DNA of 64,000 nucleotides. Source: Stenotrophomonas maltophilia R551-3. GTDB lineage: Bacteria > Pseudomonadota > Gammaproteobacteria > Xanthomonadales > Xanthomonadaceae. Shown piece by piece: positions 37,407 through 45,727 of the stretch (positions are counted from its first letter, which is position 1; each line of letters begins with the position of its first letter). The position numbers and the translations under genes were made by a program. The stretch is taken from the NCBI RefSeq assembly GCF_000020665.1, contig NC_011071.1, positions 920,501-984,500 on the forward strand. The letters run 5' to 3'. The notes beneath the pieces were generated by a model. The model was not told the DNA's origin and searched no databases. It saw only the letters and a list, made by a program, of their open reading frames with translations.

Positions 37407-39107
37407 TCAGCGGCGGTCCAGGTCCGGGTCCTGCACGCCCTGCCGGCGTAGTTCCAGCACGGTGGGGGTGATCGCCTCGATGCGAGCGTCCACCCGGGCC
37501 CGGCCCACATAGTCCAGCGCCGGATTGCGCTTGAGCGCCTGCAGCTGCATCAGCGACTGTTCCGGGCGGCCGCTGAGGAACGCCGCCTCGGCATAGGCCT
37601 CGCTGGCCCGCACGCTGTCACCAGCCAGTTCGCTGGCGCGGGCATAACGCTGCTGGAAGACCGGATCGTTACCACTTTGCGACAGCAGGGGGCGCAGCAT
37701 GGCCTGCGCGCGCTGGCCGGCCTCGCGGTTGCCCTGTTCGTTCAGGATTTCGGCATACGTCAGCGCCACCGGGCGGCTGCTGGGGTGCTCACGCAGCAGC
37801 TGCTCGAAGCGGCTGTTGGCCTGGGCGGCCTGCCCGGCACGCAGTTCGGCCTCCCCCAGGGCCAGTGCCAGCCACAGGTTGTCCCGGCGGGTCTGCAGCA
37901 GGCCCGCCAGCGTCTGCCGGGCCTGCGTGGCGCCGTTGCGACCGCTCCGCATCATGGCCAGGGCCTGGCCATAGCGCTGGGCGTCGTTGAGACCGTCCTT
38001 CTGGCGCTTGGCCATGTCCGCATACTCGCGCTCCAGCTCGGCGGTGGAATCCGCGCTGAGCACGCGCAGGCGCTCGCGTGCCCAATCGAAGTCGCCGCTG
38101 GCGCCACGGCTGAGCTGGCCCATCGGAATACGCAGCACGCTGCTGGGCAGCAACGGGTTGTTTCCACGCAGCAGCGGTTCGGCCAGGCTGGGGTCTGCCG
38201 GGTCCACCCGTTCCTTGCGCTCACCGCTGGGGGTGCTGGTGGTCAGTAGCACCGTGTCCTTCTTCATCTGGTCGGCGCGGGCCTTGGCTTCGCTGATGCG
38301 GGTGATGTTGACCGGGTGCGTGCGCAGGAACTCGGGGACGCTGTAGCCGCCCTCGTTGCCGCGCATCGCCGCCGACATCCGCTCGAAGAAGCCGGCCATC
38401 GCATCCACGTCGTAGCCGCTGCGCGCCAGCGTGCGGATGCCGAGGCGGTCGGCCTCGGACTCGTTGGAGCGGGTGTAGTTGATCTGGCGTTGCTGCATCA
38501 GGCCCATGCCCGAGCTGATCGCGGCCATGGTTGCGTTGCCCGAGGAGGTGCTGTTGCTGGCCTGGGCGGCCACCACGGCTGCCAGCATGCCGAGCAGGAT
38601 CGGAATCTGGTCGCGCTGGGCGCGCTCGACCCCGCGCAGCACGTGCTGCTGGGTGACGTGGGCGATTTCGTGCGACAGCACGGCGGCCACTTCGTCCTCG
38701 CGTTCGGCGGTCAGCACCAGGCCGGCATTGACCCCGATGTAGCCGCCCAAGGTGGCGAAGGCATTGATCTGCCGGTCCTTCATCACGAAGAAGGTGTAGG
38801 GCTGGCGTGGCTGGTCACTGTTGGAGCCGAGCCGGGTACCCATGGTCTGCAGCCAGTCGTTGACCAGCGGGTCATCCAGCAGGTAGCCGTAGTTGCGCAG
38901 CTCGCGCAGCATCATCGCGCCGTACTCGGCCTGGCGGGCCGGGGTCAGCAGCTCGCCGGCCGAGGAGCCGATGTCGGGCAGCTTCTCCTGGGCCTGGGCC
39001 AACGGCATGGCCAGGGCCAGGGTGACGGCGGTAGTCAGCAGCAGGGCTCGCAAGCAGAGGGTCCTCGGGCAGGGCGTGCCAAGCGTGGCAGGGCGGGGGG
39101 CAACCAT
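37407..39107 (-). CDS. M48-family periplasmic metalloprotease, BepA (YfgC)-like
   Basis: Periplasmic zinc protease and chaperone-like factor acting in assembly or disposal of outer-membrane proteins such as LptD. It has 566 residues, a signal peptide ending AQA|QEK near 39, a catalytic domain with SHEIAHVTQQH (His146, Glu147, His150) and SNESEADRLGIRTL supplying the third ligand, and a C-terminal TPR-like helical half from about 350, the BepA layout. The ATG at 39107 gives an unusually long n-region; a TTG at 39053 with AGGA 7 bp upstream would give a more normal signal peptide and is a real alternative. Confidence 0.87.
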   Translation of the reverse strand: MVAPRPATLGTPCPRTLCLRALLLTTAVTLALAMPLAQAQEKLPDIGSSAGELLTPARQAEYGAMMLRELRNYGYLLDDPLVNDWLQTMGTRLGSNSDQPRQPYTFFVMKDRQINAFATLGGYIGVNAGLVLTAEREDEVAAVLSHEIAHVTQQHVLRGVERAQRDQIPILLGMLAAVVAAQASNSTSSGNATMAAISSGMGLMQQRQINYTRSNESEADRLGIRTLARSGYDVDAMAGFFERMSAAMRGNEGGYSVPEFLRTHPVNITRISEAKARADQMKKDTVLLTTSTPSGERKERVDPADPSLAEPLLRGNNPLLPSSVLRIPMGQLSRGASGDFDWARERLRVLSADSTAELEREYADMAKRQKDGLNDAQRYGQALAMMRSGRNGATQARQTLAGLLQTRRDNLWLALALGEAELRAGQAAQANSRFEQLLREHPSSRPVALTYAEILNEQGNREAGQRAQAMLRPLLSQSGNDPVFQQRYARASELAGDSVRASEAYAEAAFLSGRPEQSLMQLQALKRNPALDYVGRARVDARIEAITPTVLELRRQGVQDPDLDRR

Positions 39108-39195
39108 TCGTTAATCCACAGTGTTGCGGCCGTGGCGTGGAAATTCCAGCGCACCGGTACCATATGTAGACCGTCGATCCATCGTGGAGTTTCCC

Positions 39196-39486
39196 GTGAC
39201 AGCCCAGACCGCCGGCGGTGCCCCCGCCATCACCATCTATTCCACCGCCGTCTGCCCGTACTGCGTGGCCGCCAAGAACTTCCTGAAGAGCAAGGGCCAG
39301 CAATGGACCGAGGTCCGCATCGACCTGGACCCGGTCGAGCGCGAGAAGATGATGGCCAGGACCCGCCGTACCAGCGTGCCGCAGATCTTCGTCGGCGACG
39401 TCCACGTGGGCGGCTACGACGACATGATGGCCCTGCACCGTGAAGGCAAGCTCGAGCCACTGCTGGCCGGGCAGGGCCAGGCATGA
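39196..39486 (+). CDS. grxC: Glutaredoxin 3 (GrxC type)
   Basis: A 96-residue glutathione-dependent dithiol oxidoreductase in the cytosol. It starts at GTG with GGAG 6 bp upstream. The active site is STAVCPYC (Cys20 and Cys23), with the glutathione-contact cis-proline in TSVPQIFVGDVHVGGYDD. Length and motif match GrxC. The reading frame stays open upstream but without homology. Its stop overlaps the start of the AhpD-like gene (ATGA), so the two are translated together. Confidence 0.92.
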   Translation: MTAQTAGGAPAITIYSTAVCPYCVAAKNFLKSKGQQWTEVRIDLDPVEREKMMARTRRTSVPQIFVGDVHVGGYDDMMALHREGKLEPLLAGQGQA

Positions 39487-39875
39487 GCGCGGCCGACGAC
39501 GGCAGCAAGGACCGCATCGCCGAGTTCACCGATTTCCGCAAGCGCATGAACGAGCGCATCCTGGGCGAGCCGAACCAGGTGGTGCGGCGCTTCTTCGCGC
39601 TGGACACGCAGACCTACCAGGCCGGCGCGCTGGACGTGAAGACCAAGGAGCTGCTGGGACTGGTGGCCTCGATGGTTCTGCGCTGCGACGACTGCATCAG
39701 CTACCACGTGGCCCAGTGCAAGGACGCCGGGGTGACCCGCGAAGAGTTCTTCGAGACCTTCTCGGTCGGGCTGGTGGTCGGCGGTTCCATCGTCATCCCG
39801 CACCTGCGCCGCGCGGTCGACTTCCTCGACCAGCTCGAAGGCGGCGCCGCCGCCCCCGAAGCGCACGCGCACTGA
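39483..39875 (+). CDS. Carboxymuconolactone decarboxylase/AhpD-like protein
   Basis: A 130-residue protein with the AhpD-type redox site LRCDDCISYHVAQC: Cys68, Cys71 and His75 form the CxxC...H arrangement of alkylhydroperoxidase-like members, so peroxidase or disulfide-reductase chemistry is more likely than lactone decarboxylation. The gene overlaps grxC by 4 bp, which suggests that glutaredoxin or glutathione recycles its disulfide. The C-terminus is His-rich (APEAHAH). There is no ahpC nearby. Confidence 0.87.
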   Translation: MSAADDGSKDRIAEFTDFRKRMNERILGEPNQVVRRFFALDTQTYQAGALDVKTKELLGLVASMVLRCDDCISYHVAQCKDAGVTREEFFETFSVGLVVGGSIVIPHLRRAVDFLDQLEGGAAAPEAHAH

Positions 39876-39915
39876 ACCTGGCGGGCTCCGGGAACCGGGC
39901 CCTGTGGCCCTCCCG

Positions 39916-39987
39916 GTAGTGCCGGCCGCTGGCCGGCATCCCGTTAACCCGACATGGTCGAGGTTGCCGGCCAGCGGCCGGCACCAC
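39916..39987. repeat. SMAG palindromes, inverted pair
   Basis: GTAGTGCCGGCCGCTGGCCG.. at 39916-39940 and an inverted partner at 39963-39987 with a GTGG foot, after the AhpD-like gene. Confidence 0.82.
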
Positions 39988-40027
39988 CGGACGTGCGAGG
40001 CGCCCTCCCCGCGATCCAACAGCCCAG

Positions 40028-40073
40028 GAGCCCCTTCTTGTTGAAGGGGCGCGCCGACAGGCGGGGGTAGAGG
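40028..40073. repeat. Hairpin repeat related to 8896-8942
   Basis: AGCCCCTTCTTGTTGAAGGG.. hairpin followed by GCGCGCCGACAGGCGGGGGT, same order as the element beyond tdh. Confidence 0.55.
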
Positions 40074-40083
40074 AGGAATGCGC

Positions 40084-40159
40084 GGGCAATTATGCCTTTG
40101 CCGGGGTCAGGACCATGGTCTACTTGGGTAGCCGGGCCCGGCTAAGGCATAATTGCGGG
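40084..40159. promoter_or_regulatory. Mirrored promoter/palindrome in front of icd
   Basis: The left arm GGGCAATTATGCCTTTGCCGG (40084-40104) is the near-inverse of the right arm at 40137-40159 (..AAGGCATAATTGCGGG). The right arm contains CATAAT (40148-40153), 18 bp after TTGGGT (40124-40129), a plausible icd promoter; the left arm carries the same -10 on the other strand. Inside lie two more perfect palindromes, GACCATGGTC (40111-40120) and TAGCCGGGCCCGGCTA (40129-40144). Confidence 0.5.
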
Positions 40160-40232
40160 TGAAACTTCCTTTGCGCCGGCGTTTCCGGGCACGTCCGGAC
40201 GGCGTTTTTCCCCCTGTTCGGAACATCGATCA

Positions 40233-41237
40233 ATGACGCAGAAAATTACGGTCATCCGCGGCGACGGCATTGGCCCGGAAATCATGGACGCTACCCTGTT
40301 CGTGCTCGACCAGCTCAAGACTGGCCTGGAGTACGAAGACGCCGACGCCGGCCTGGTGGCCCTGGAAAAGCACGGCGACCTGATGCCGGCGGTGACCCTG
40401 GAATCGATCGCGCGCAACAAGGTCGCGCTGAAGAGCCCGCTGACCACCCCGGTCGGTGGTGGCTTCACCTCGATCAACGTCAGCCTGCGTCGCCACTTCG
40501 ACCTGTACGCCAATGTGCGTCCGGCCCACACCTTCCCGAACACCAAGTCGCGTTTCGACAACGTCGACCTGATCACCGTTCGCGAGAACACCGAAGGCGC
40601 CTACCTGGCCGAAGGCCAGGAAGTGTCGGCCGACGGCGAGACCGCCTTCTCCGGCACCCGCATCACCCGCAAGGGCTCCGAGCGCATCGTGCGCTACGCC
40701 TTCGAGCTGGCCCGCAGTGTCGGCCGCAAGAAGGTCACCGCGGTGCACAAGGCCAACATCATCAAGTCGACCTCGGGCCTGTTCCTGAATGTCGCCCGTG
40801 AAGTGGCCGCACAGTACCCGGACATCGAGTTCCAGGAAATGATCGTCGACAACTGCTGCATGCAGCTGGTGATGCGTCCGGAACAGTTCGACGTGATCGT
40901 CACCACCAACTTGTTCGGCGACATCATCTCCGACCTGTGCGCCGGTCTGGTGGGCGGCCTGGGCCTGGCCCCGGGTGCCAACATCGGCAAGGACGCGGCG
41001 ATCTTCGAGGCCGTGCACGGCACCGCGCCGGACATCGCCGGCCAGGGCAAGGCCAATCCGTGCGCGCTGCTGCTGGCAGCGGCACAGATGCTGGACCATG
41101 TCGGCCAGCCGGAAAACGCCGAGCGCCTGCGCAAGGCCATCGTGGCCACCATGGAAGCCAAGGATTCGCTGACCGGCGACCTGGGCGGCAGCGGCACCAC
41201 CATGAGCTTCGCCAAGGCCATCGCTACCCGCCTGTAA
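40233..41237 (+). CDS. NAD-dependent isocitrate dehydrogenase, short type
   Basis: A TCA-cycle enzyme of the isocitrate/isopropylmalate dehydrogenase family; 334 residues starting MTQKITVIRGDGIGPEIMDA. The substrate loop SPLTTPVGGGFTSINVSLRR, the catalytic Tyr region TEGAYLAEGQ, Lys in VHKANIIKSTSG, and the metal ligands in DNCCMQLV and TTNLFGDIISDLCAGLVGG are all present. HGTAPDIAGQGKANP is the cofactor loop. The NAD preference and IDH rather than IPMDH function are inferred from resemblance to the Xanthomonas/eukaryote-like NAD-IDH. It is single-gene, between a mirrored promoter and a strong terminator. Confidence 0.9.
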   Translation: MTQKITVIRGDGIGPEIMDATLFVLDQLKTGLEYEDADAGLVALEKHGDLMPAVTLESIARNKVALKSPLTTPVGGGFTSINVSLRRHFDLYANVRPAHTFPNTKSRFDNVDLITVRENTEGAYLAEGQEVSADGETAFSGTRITRKGSERIVRYAFELARSVGRKKVTAVHKANIIKSTSGLFLNVAREVAAQYPDIEFQEMIVDNCCMQLVMRPEQFDVIVTTNLFGDIISDLCAGLVGGLGLAPGANIGKDAAIFEAVHGTAPDIAGQGKANPCALLLAAAQMLDHVGQPENAERLRKAIVATMEAKDSLTGDLGGSGTTMSFAKAIATRL

Positions 41238-41265
41238 GCGGCCGCCAGACCTCGGTTGGATCCAC

Positions 41266-41297
41266 AGCGGGGCGCCTTCGGGCGCCCCGCTGCGTTT
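41266..41297 (+). terminator. icd intrinsic terminator
   Basis: 11-bp stem AGCGGGGCGCC/GGCGCCCCGCT with a TTCG loop, followed by GCGTTT. Confidence 0.8.
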
Positions 41298-41307
41298 GGA
41301 CGCCTGT

Positions 41308-41387
41308 GTAGCGTCGAGCCATGCTCGACTGCTCTTTCAGGGGCCCCAGACGAAAGGCAAAAGCAGTCGAGCATGGCTCGACTCTAC
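41308..41387. repeat. SMAG palindromes, inverted pair
   Basis: GTAGCGTCGAGCCATGCTCG.. at 41308-41333 and inverted copy ending CTCTAC at 41362-41387, before the isochorismatase-like gene. Confidence 0.85.
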
Positions 41388-41496
41388 AATGCCAGTCTGT
41401 GCAAGATTCGCACAGATGATGTGCTTTTACATGGCTGGTTCGTGCGCCATTCGCTCTGCATCATGTGCCCGCTTTCCACCGCACAGGAGCTTGAAC

Positions 41497-42231
41497 ATGA
41501 ACCTCACCGCCTTTGGTCTGGCCAGCCTGATCGGCATGGCCGCCGCTACCCCCGTCACCGCTGCCGAACCTGCCCATCCCACCATCCGCCACATGGCTGG
41601 CGCGCCTGTTGCGGCTTCGCTGGATGCGGCGAAGACCGCCGTGCTGGTGATCGACTTCCAGAACGAGTACTTCGACGGCAACGCTGCTCCGGGCTTTGCC
41701 GGTGGCCGCATGGTCATCCCCGATGGCGTGGCCGCGCTGCGGCAGGCGAAGCGGGTGGTCGAGTTCGCCGATGCCCACGGCATCCGCGTCATCCATGTGC
41801 AGCATGTGTTGCCGGCCGGCGCGCCGCTGTTCGCGCAGGGCAGCGTCAATGCCGCCTTCCATCGCGACCTGCAGCCGCGCAAGGGTGAGACCGTGGTGCA
41901 GAAGGACAACGTCAGCGTGTTCGCTGGCAACTCGGCCGCCGTGCTCGACAAGGTACTGAAGGATGCGGGCATCGACACCTTGATCGTCACTGGCCTGCAG
42001 ACCCATGCCTGCGTGGCCGGTGCCGCCCGCGATGCCGCAGCCGCACCGCGTGGTTACCGGGTGATCGTGGCATCCGATGCAACTGCCAGTCGCGATCTGG
42101 ACCTGGCCGGTGGCCAGCGCATCGATCATCGCGCGCTGCATGAGGCCTCGCTGGCGCAGATCGAAGACACCTTCGGTGATGTCCTGAGCACCGATGCGAT
42201 CCTGGCCTTGCCGGTGGTAGCCGGCAAGTAA
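41497..42231 (+). CDS. Isochorismatase-like cysteine hydrolase
   Basis: A 244-residue member of the isochorismatase/nicotinamidase fold. The catalytic triad is visible as Asp53 (VLVIDFQNEYF), Lys136 (VVQKDNVSVF) and Cys172 (GLQTHACVAGA). Substrate unknown; relatives hydrolyse amides, biurets or isochorismate. The first 23 residues are hydrophobic and end in VTAAEP like a signal peptide, but no basic residue precedes the hydrophobic run, so export is uncertain. AGGAG lies 8 bp before the ATG at 41497. A LysR regulator gene follows 83 bp downstream, a common pairing for catabolic hydrolases. Confidence 0.85.
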   Translation: MNLTAFGLASLIGMAAATPVTAAEPAHPTIRHMAGAPVAASLDAAKTAVLVIDFQNEYFDGNAAPGFAGGRMVIPDGVAALRQAKRVVEFADAHGIRVIHVQHVLPAGAPLFAQGSVNAAFHRDLQPRKGETVVQKDNVSVFAGNSAAVLDKVLKDAGIDTLIVTGLQTHACVAGAARDAAAAPRGYRVIVASDATASRDLDLAGGQRIDHRALHEASLAQIEDTFGDVLSTDAILALPVVAGK

Positions 42232-42267
42232 GCCGCACGCCGCTGTTGCGAAGCCGCTTGATAAGCT

Positions 42268-42296
42268 GGCGGGGCCCGCATGCCGCGGGCCCCGCC
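42268..42296 (+). terminator. Strong hairpin between hydrolase and LysR genes
   Basis: Perfect 12-bp stem GGCGGGGCCCGC/GCGGGCCCCGCC with a 5-nt loop. There is no T-run, so it may stabilise the upstream mRNA end rather than terminate. Confidence 0.45.
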
Positions 42297-42314
42297 ACCT
42301 GGAGCTGCCCGCCG

Positions 42315-43223
42315 ATGGATCACTTCGCCGCCCTGCGTGCGCTGCGCGCCATCGTCGACGCGGGCAGTTTCACTGCTGCCGCTGAACGCCTGGGAACCAC
42401 CCATTCGGCGATGTCGCGGCAACTGCGGCAGTTGGAAGAGCACCTGCAGGTTCGACTGCTCGATCGCAACAGTCGCCGGCTGTCACTGACCGAGGCCGGT
42501 CGCGATTACTACCGCGAGGCGGCAGCGCTGCTGGATCGCCTGCAGGAAGCCGACGATCGTGCGCGTGCCGGGCAGGCACAGCCCAGCGGCACGGTACGCA
42601 TCAGCGTGCCGCAGGTCGTGGCCAGCCAGGAGTTGCCGCATTGGCTGCCGTCGTTCCTGCAGCGCTACCCGCAGGTGACGCTGGATCTTTCTGCCGACGA
42701 CCAGCTGGTCGATGTGGTGGGCGGTGGTTTCGACCTGGCGCTGCGCATCGCGGCTTCGTTGCCGGACAGCCAGCTGGTCGCGCGCGAACTGGCCAGCTGC
42801 CCGCGCATCCTGGTCGCTGCACCGGCCTATCTGGCGCGGCACGGTCTACCCCGCCAGGCTTCGGATCTCGCGCAGCACACGCTGCTCGGCTTCAGCCCCA
42901 CGCCGTCAATGCTGCCCTGGCAGCTGCAGGGGCCGCGCGGTGCCACCGCGAGCATCGAAGCGGGCCAACGGCTGCGCGTGGACGCTACGCCCGCGTTGTA
43001 CGCCGCCGCGTTGGCCGGCATGGGCATCAGCCTGTTCACTGCGCTCACCGTGCAGGAAGACCTGCGCGCCGGTCGATTGATCCGCGTGCTGCCCGCCTGG
43101 CATGCCGGGCAGCGACACTACTTCGCGCTGTACCCGCATGCCAGGGCACTCGCCCCCAAGGTGCGTGCGCTGGTCGAGCACCTCGCCGCGCACTACGCTG
43201 CACAGGTTGGCGCGGCAGGCTAG
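42315..43223 (+). CDS. LysR-family transcriptional regulator
   Basis: A 302-residue regulator. The N-terminal winged helix (ALRAIVDAGSFTAAAERLGTTHSAMSRQLRQLE, about 8-40) is followed by the effector-binding periplasmic-protein-like domain (VRISVPQVVASQELPHWLPSFLQRYPQVTL). It resembles the CrgA/AaeR-like subgroup in the second domain. GGAGCTGCC precedes the ATG at 42315. Unusually for LysR genes it is codirectional with the putative target upstream, and a TauE-type exporter gene starts 25 bp downstream, so all three may be functionally linked. Confidence 0.92.
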   Translation: MDHFAALRALRAIVDAGSFTAAAERLGTTHSAMSRQLRQLEEHLQVRLLDRNSRRLSLTEAGRDYYREAAALLDRLQEADDRARAGQAQPSGTVRISVPQVVASQELPHWLPSFLQRYPQVTLDLSADDQLVDVVGGGFDLALRIAASLPDSQLVARELASCPRILVAAPAYLARHGLPRQASDLAQHTLLGFSPTPSMLPWQLQGPRGATASIEAGQRLRVDATPALYAAALAGMGISLFTALTVQEDLRAGRLIRVLPAWHAGQRHYFALYPHARALAPKVRALVEHLAAHYAAQVGAAG

Positions 43224-43248
43224 CCGCGCAGCTGCAACCGAGGTGGTG

Positions 43249-44010
43249 ATGGAGTCGGTGTATCTGCTGGTCGCGCTGGGCGCGATTGTCGCCGGATTCG
43301 TGCAGGGGCTGTCCGGCTTCGCCTTCGGCATGGTGGCGATGTCGTTCTGGGCATGGGGACTGGAGCCGCGATTGGCGGCCACGCTGTCGGTGTTCGGTGC
43401 ACTGGTTGGCCAGCTGGTAGCGGTGTTCACCGTGCGCCGCGGCTTCAACCTGCGCCTGCTGCTGCCGTTCGTACTCGGTGGATTGGCTGGTATTCCGCTG
43501 GGCGTGATGGTGCTGCCGCAGCTCGATATGAACTGGTTCAAGGCGCTGCTGGGTGGCTTCCTGGCGCTGTGGTGCCCGGTGATGCTGATGGCGCGCTCGC
43601 TGCCGCCGATCACCGTCGGAGGCCGTTTCGGGGACGCGATCGCCGGCATGGCCGGTGGCGTGCTCAGTGGCATCGGTGGCTTTGCCGGCCCGGTACCGAC
43701 GCTGTGGAGCACGCTGCGCGGCTTCGGCAAGGACGAGCAGCGCGCGGTCATCCAGAACTTCAATCTGGCGATGCTGGCGGTGACCATGGCCACCTACGTT
43801 GGCAGTGGTCTGGTAGACCGCCGGATGCTGCCGTACTTCGCCATCGTGGCACCGGCCATGCTGGTGCCCACGCTGCTGGGTGCGCGGGTCTACATCGGCA
43901 TCAGCGAGGCGCGCTTCCGGCAGGTCGTGCTGGGCCTGCTCACCGCGTCAGGCATCGCGCTGCTGGCCTCGTCGCTTCCGGTGCTGCTGGCGCGCCCCGT
44001 TACCGGCTGA
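43249..44010 (+). CDS. TauE/SafE-family sulfite/organic anion exporter
   Basis: A 253-residue protein with about eight hydrophobic segments, opening ESVYLLVALGAIVAGFVQGLSGFAFGM, the first of the two internally repeated TauE halves; the second repeat is AGMAGGVLSGIGGFAGPV. Family members move sulfite, sulfoacetate or other anions across the inner membrane; the substrate here is unknown. The ATG at 43249 has GAGG 5 bp upstream and starts at the first transmembrane segment. It probably shares the lysR transcript. Confidence 0.9.
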   Translation: MESVYLLVALGAIVAGFVQGLSGFAFGMVAMSFWAWGLEPRLAATLSVFGALVGQLVAVFTVRRGFNLRLLLPFVLGGLAGIPLGVMVLPQLDMNWFKALLGGFLALWCPVMLMARSLPPITVGGRFGDAIAGMAGGVLSGIGGFAGPVPTLWSTLRGFGKDEQRAVIQNFNLAMLAVTMATYVGSGLVDRRMLPYFAIVAPAMLVPTLLGARVYIGISEARFRQVVLGLLTASGIALLASSLPVLLARPVTG

Positions 44011-44013
44011 GGT

Positions 44014-44634
44014 TCAGGCCGGGCGGAACATGCGGAAGCGCTGTTCGGCGCCGATCCGGAAGTAATCGGCGGGGCCGCCACCGCGCAGGATGGGGGCCGC
44101 TGCCGCAGTGTCGTAGATGCCATCGACCAGCAGCCGTGCTTCGATATGCACTGCAACCACTTCACCCAGCACCAGCCAGCCGTTGGTGTCCTGACCGGCG
44201 GCATCGCGCAGGCGCACGATCTGGGTGCAGCGGCATTCCATGCTCACCGGGCTCTGTGCCACACGGGGCGGCGCTACCTGCGTGGACGCCAGCGGGGTCA
44301 GCCCGGCCAGGGCGAACTCATCGACCTCCGCCGCGACCGCGCGGCAGCTTTCGTTCATTGCCTCGGCCAGGTCGAAGGTGGCCAGGTTCCAGACGAATTC
44401 CCCCGTGGCTTCGATGTTGCGCAACGAGTCTTTGCGGCCCTGGCTGGAGAAGCCGATGATCGGAGGGGTGTAGTTGAAGGCGTTGAAGAAACTGTAGGGC
44501 GCCAGGTTCAGTGTGCCCTTGGCATTGCAGCTGGAAATCCAGCCGATCGGGCGCGGGCCGATGATGGCGTTGAATGGGTCGTGTGGCAGGCGATGGCCGT
44601 CGGCCGGGCGGTAGCTGTGGAAGGTGTCGGGCAT
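44014..44634 (-). CDS. Flavin reductase-like FMN-binding protein
   Basis: A 206-residue member of the flavin reductase-like (DIM6/NTAB) split-barrel family. FHSYRPADGHRLPHDPF leads to the FMN-binding block IIGPRPIGWISSCNAKGTLNLAPYSFFN and SRQGRKDSLRNI-type contacts (FSSQGRKDSLRNIEATG). Enzymes of this kind supply reduced flavin to monooxygenases or act on small substrates; no monooxygenase is adjacent. The ATG at 44634 is used because the upstream extension crosses a SMAG pair and the BI-1 terminator. It converges on the TauE gene with only 3 bp between stop codons. Confidence 0.87.
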   Translation of the reverse strand: MPDTFHSYRPADGHRLPHDPFNAIIGPRPIGWISSCNAKGTLNLAPYSFFNAFNYTPPIIGFSSQGRKDSLRNIEATGEFVWNLATFDLAEAMNESCRAVAAEVDEFALAGLTPLASTQVAPPRVAQSPVSMECRCTQIVRLRDAAGQDTNGWLVLGEVVAVHIEARLLVDGIYDTAAAAPILRGGGPADYFRIGAEQRFRMFRPA

Positions 44635-44648
44635 GGGGGTGTTGTTCC

Positions 44649-44703
44649 GTAGAGTCGAGCTTGCTCGACTGGATCGGCATCCGTCGAGCAAGCTCGACTC
44701 TAC
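44649..44703. repeat. SMAG palindromes, inverted pair
   Basis: GTAGAGTCGAGCTTGCTCGA.. at 44649-44671 and an inverted copy ending CTCTAC at 44681-44703, upstream of the flavin reductase gene. Confidence 0.85.
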
Positions 44704-44734
44704 CGCCTGAAACAGTCGAGCAGGCGCGACCCAC

Positions 44735-44766
44735 AAAAAAGCCGCGACCCTCGCGGATCGCGGCTT
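44735..44766 (-). terminator. Terminator of the BI-1 gene
   Basis: Minus strand stem AAGCCGCGA/TCGCGGCTT with a 10-nt loop followed by T residues. Confidence 0.85.
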
Positions 44767-44788
44767 GTCGTTTACGGCATGGGGTGAC

Positions 44789-45547
44789 TCAGCGCTGCTG
44801 GATCTTCGACAGCAGGCGCAGGAACTCCACATACAGCCACACCAGGGTCACCATCAGGCCGAATGCGCCATACCACTCCATGTACTTCGGTGCACGCTGG
44901 GCGACACCGGTCTCGATGAAGTCGAAGTCCAGCACCAGGTTCAGCGCGGCCACGACTACCACGAACAGGCTGAAGGCGATGCCCAGCCAGCTGGAGTCGT
45001 GGATCACAGGCACGTTGATGTTGAAGAAGCCCAGCACGAACGAGGCCAGGTAGAGCAGGGCGATGCCGCCGGTCGCTGCGACCACGCCCATCTTGAAGTT
45101 CTCGGTGGCCTTGATCAGGCCGCTGCGATAAGCGAACAGCAGCGCGAACAGGGTGCCGAAAGTCAGCAGCACCGCCTGGAACACGATGCCCGGGAACTTG
45201 GCGTTGAACACCGCCGATATGGCGCCCAGGAACAGGCCTTCCACCAGCGCGTACATCGGTGCGGTGACCGGCGACCACTCCTTCTTGAACACGGTGATCA
45301 GCGCCAGCACCAGGCCGCCGATGGCGCCGCCCATGGCATACAGCTTGGCGCCGGCCATGACCTGGCCGTAATCATCGATGGTCTGGTTCCAGGCGAAGGC
45401 GGCGGTCAGCACGGTCAGCAGCAGCAGGAAGCCGGTCTTGTTGACGGTGCCGTTGAGGGTCATGGCCTGGTCGGGGCTGGTCACCACCGAGCCGCTGGCG
45501 AGGTCGAGGAAGGTGGACTCGGAAAGAGCCGGGTTGCCGCTGCGCAT
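44789..45547 (-). CDS. Bax inhibitor-1/YccA-family membrane protein
   Basis: A 252-residue protein with seven hydrophobic segments, family-typical AFAWNQTIDDYG, ..APMYALVEGLFLGAISAVF (central conserved loop) and a final LVWLYVEFLRLL. E. coli YccA modulates FtsH and YbhL-type members may leak calcium or protons; the role here is not established. It starts MRSGNPALSESTF at 45547. Transcribed alone, ending in a clear terminator. Confidence 0.9.
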   Translation of the reverse strand: MRSGNPALSESTFLDLASGSVVTSPDQAMTLNGTVNKTGFLLLLTVLTAAFAWNQTIDDYGQVMAGAKLYAMGGAIGGLVLALITVFKKEWSPVTAPMYALVEGLFLGAISAVFNAKFPGIVFQAVLLTFGTLFALLFAYRSGLIKATENFKMGVVAATGGIALLYLASFVLGFFNINVPVIHDSSWLGIAFSLFVVVVAALNLVLDFDFIETGVAQRAPKYMEWYGAFGLMVTLVWLYVEFLRLLSKIQQR

Positions 45548-45727
45548 GCGCGTTCTCCGTGCGAATGAAGGTCAGGACGGCCATCCGGCCGATGGTCGCG
45601 AGCATAGCCGATGACTGCTTCCGGCGCTGTGGCAGGCGTCAGGCCTGCACATCCTGCGTTGACAGTTCGCGATGCGCTTGGCCACAATGACCAGCTCCCC
45701 GGGCCTGGCCCGAGGGGATTGCAAGAC

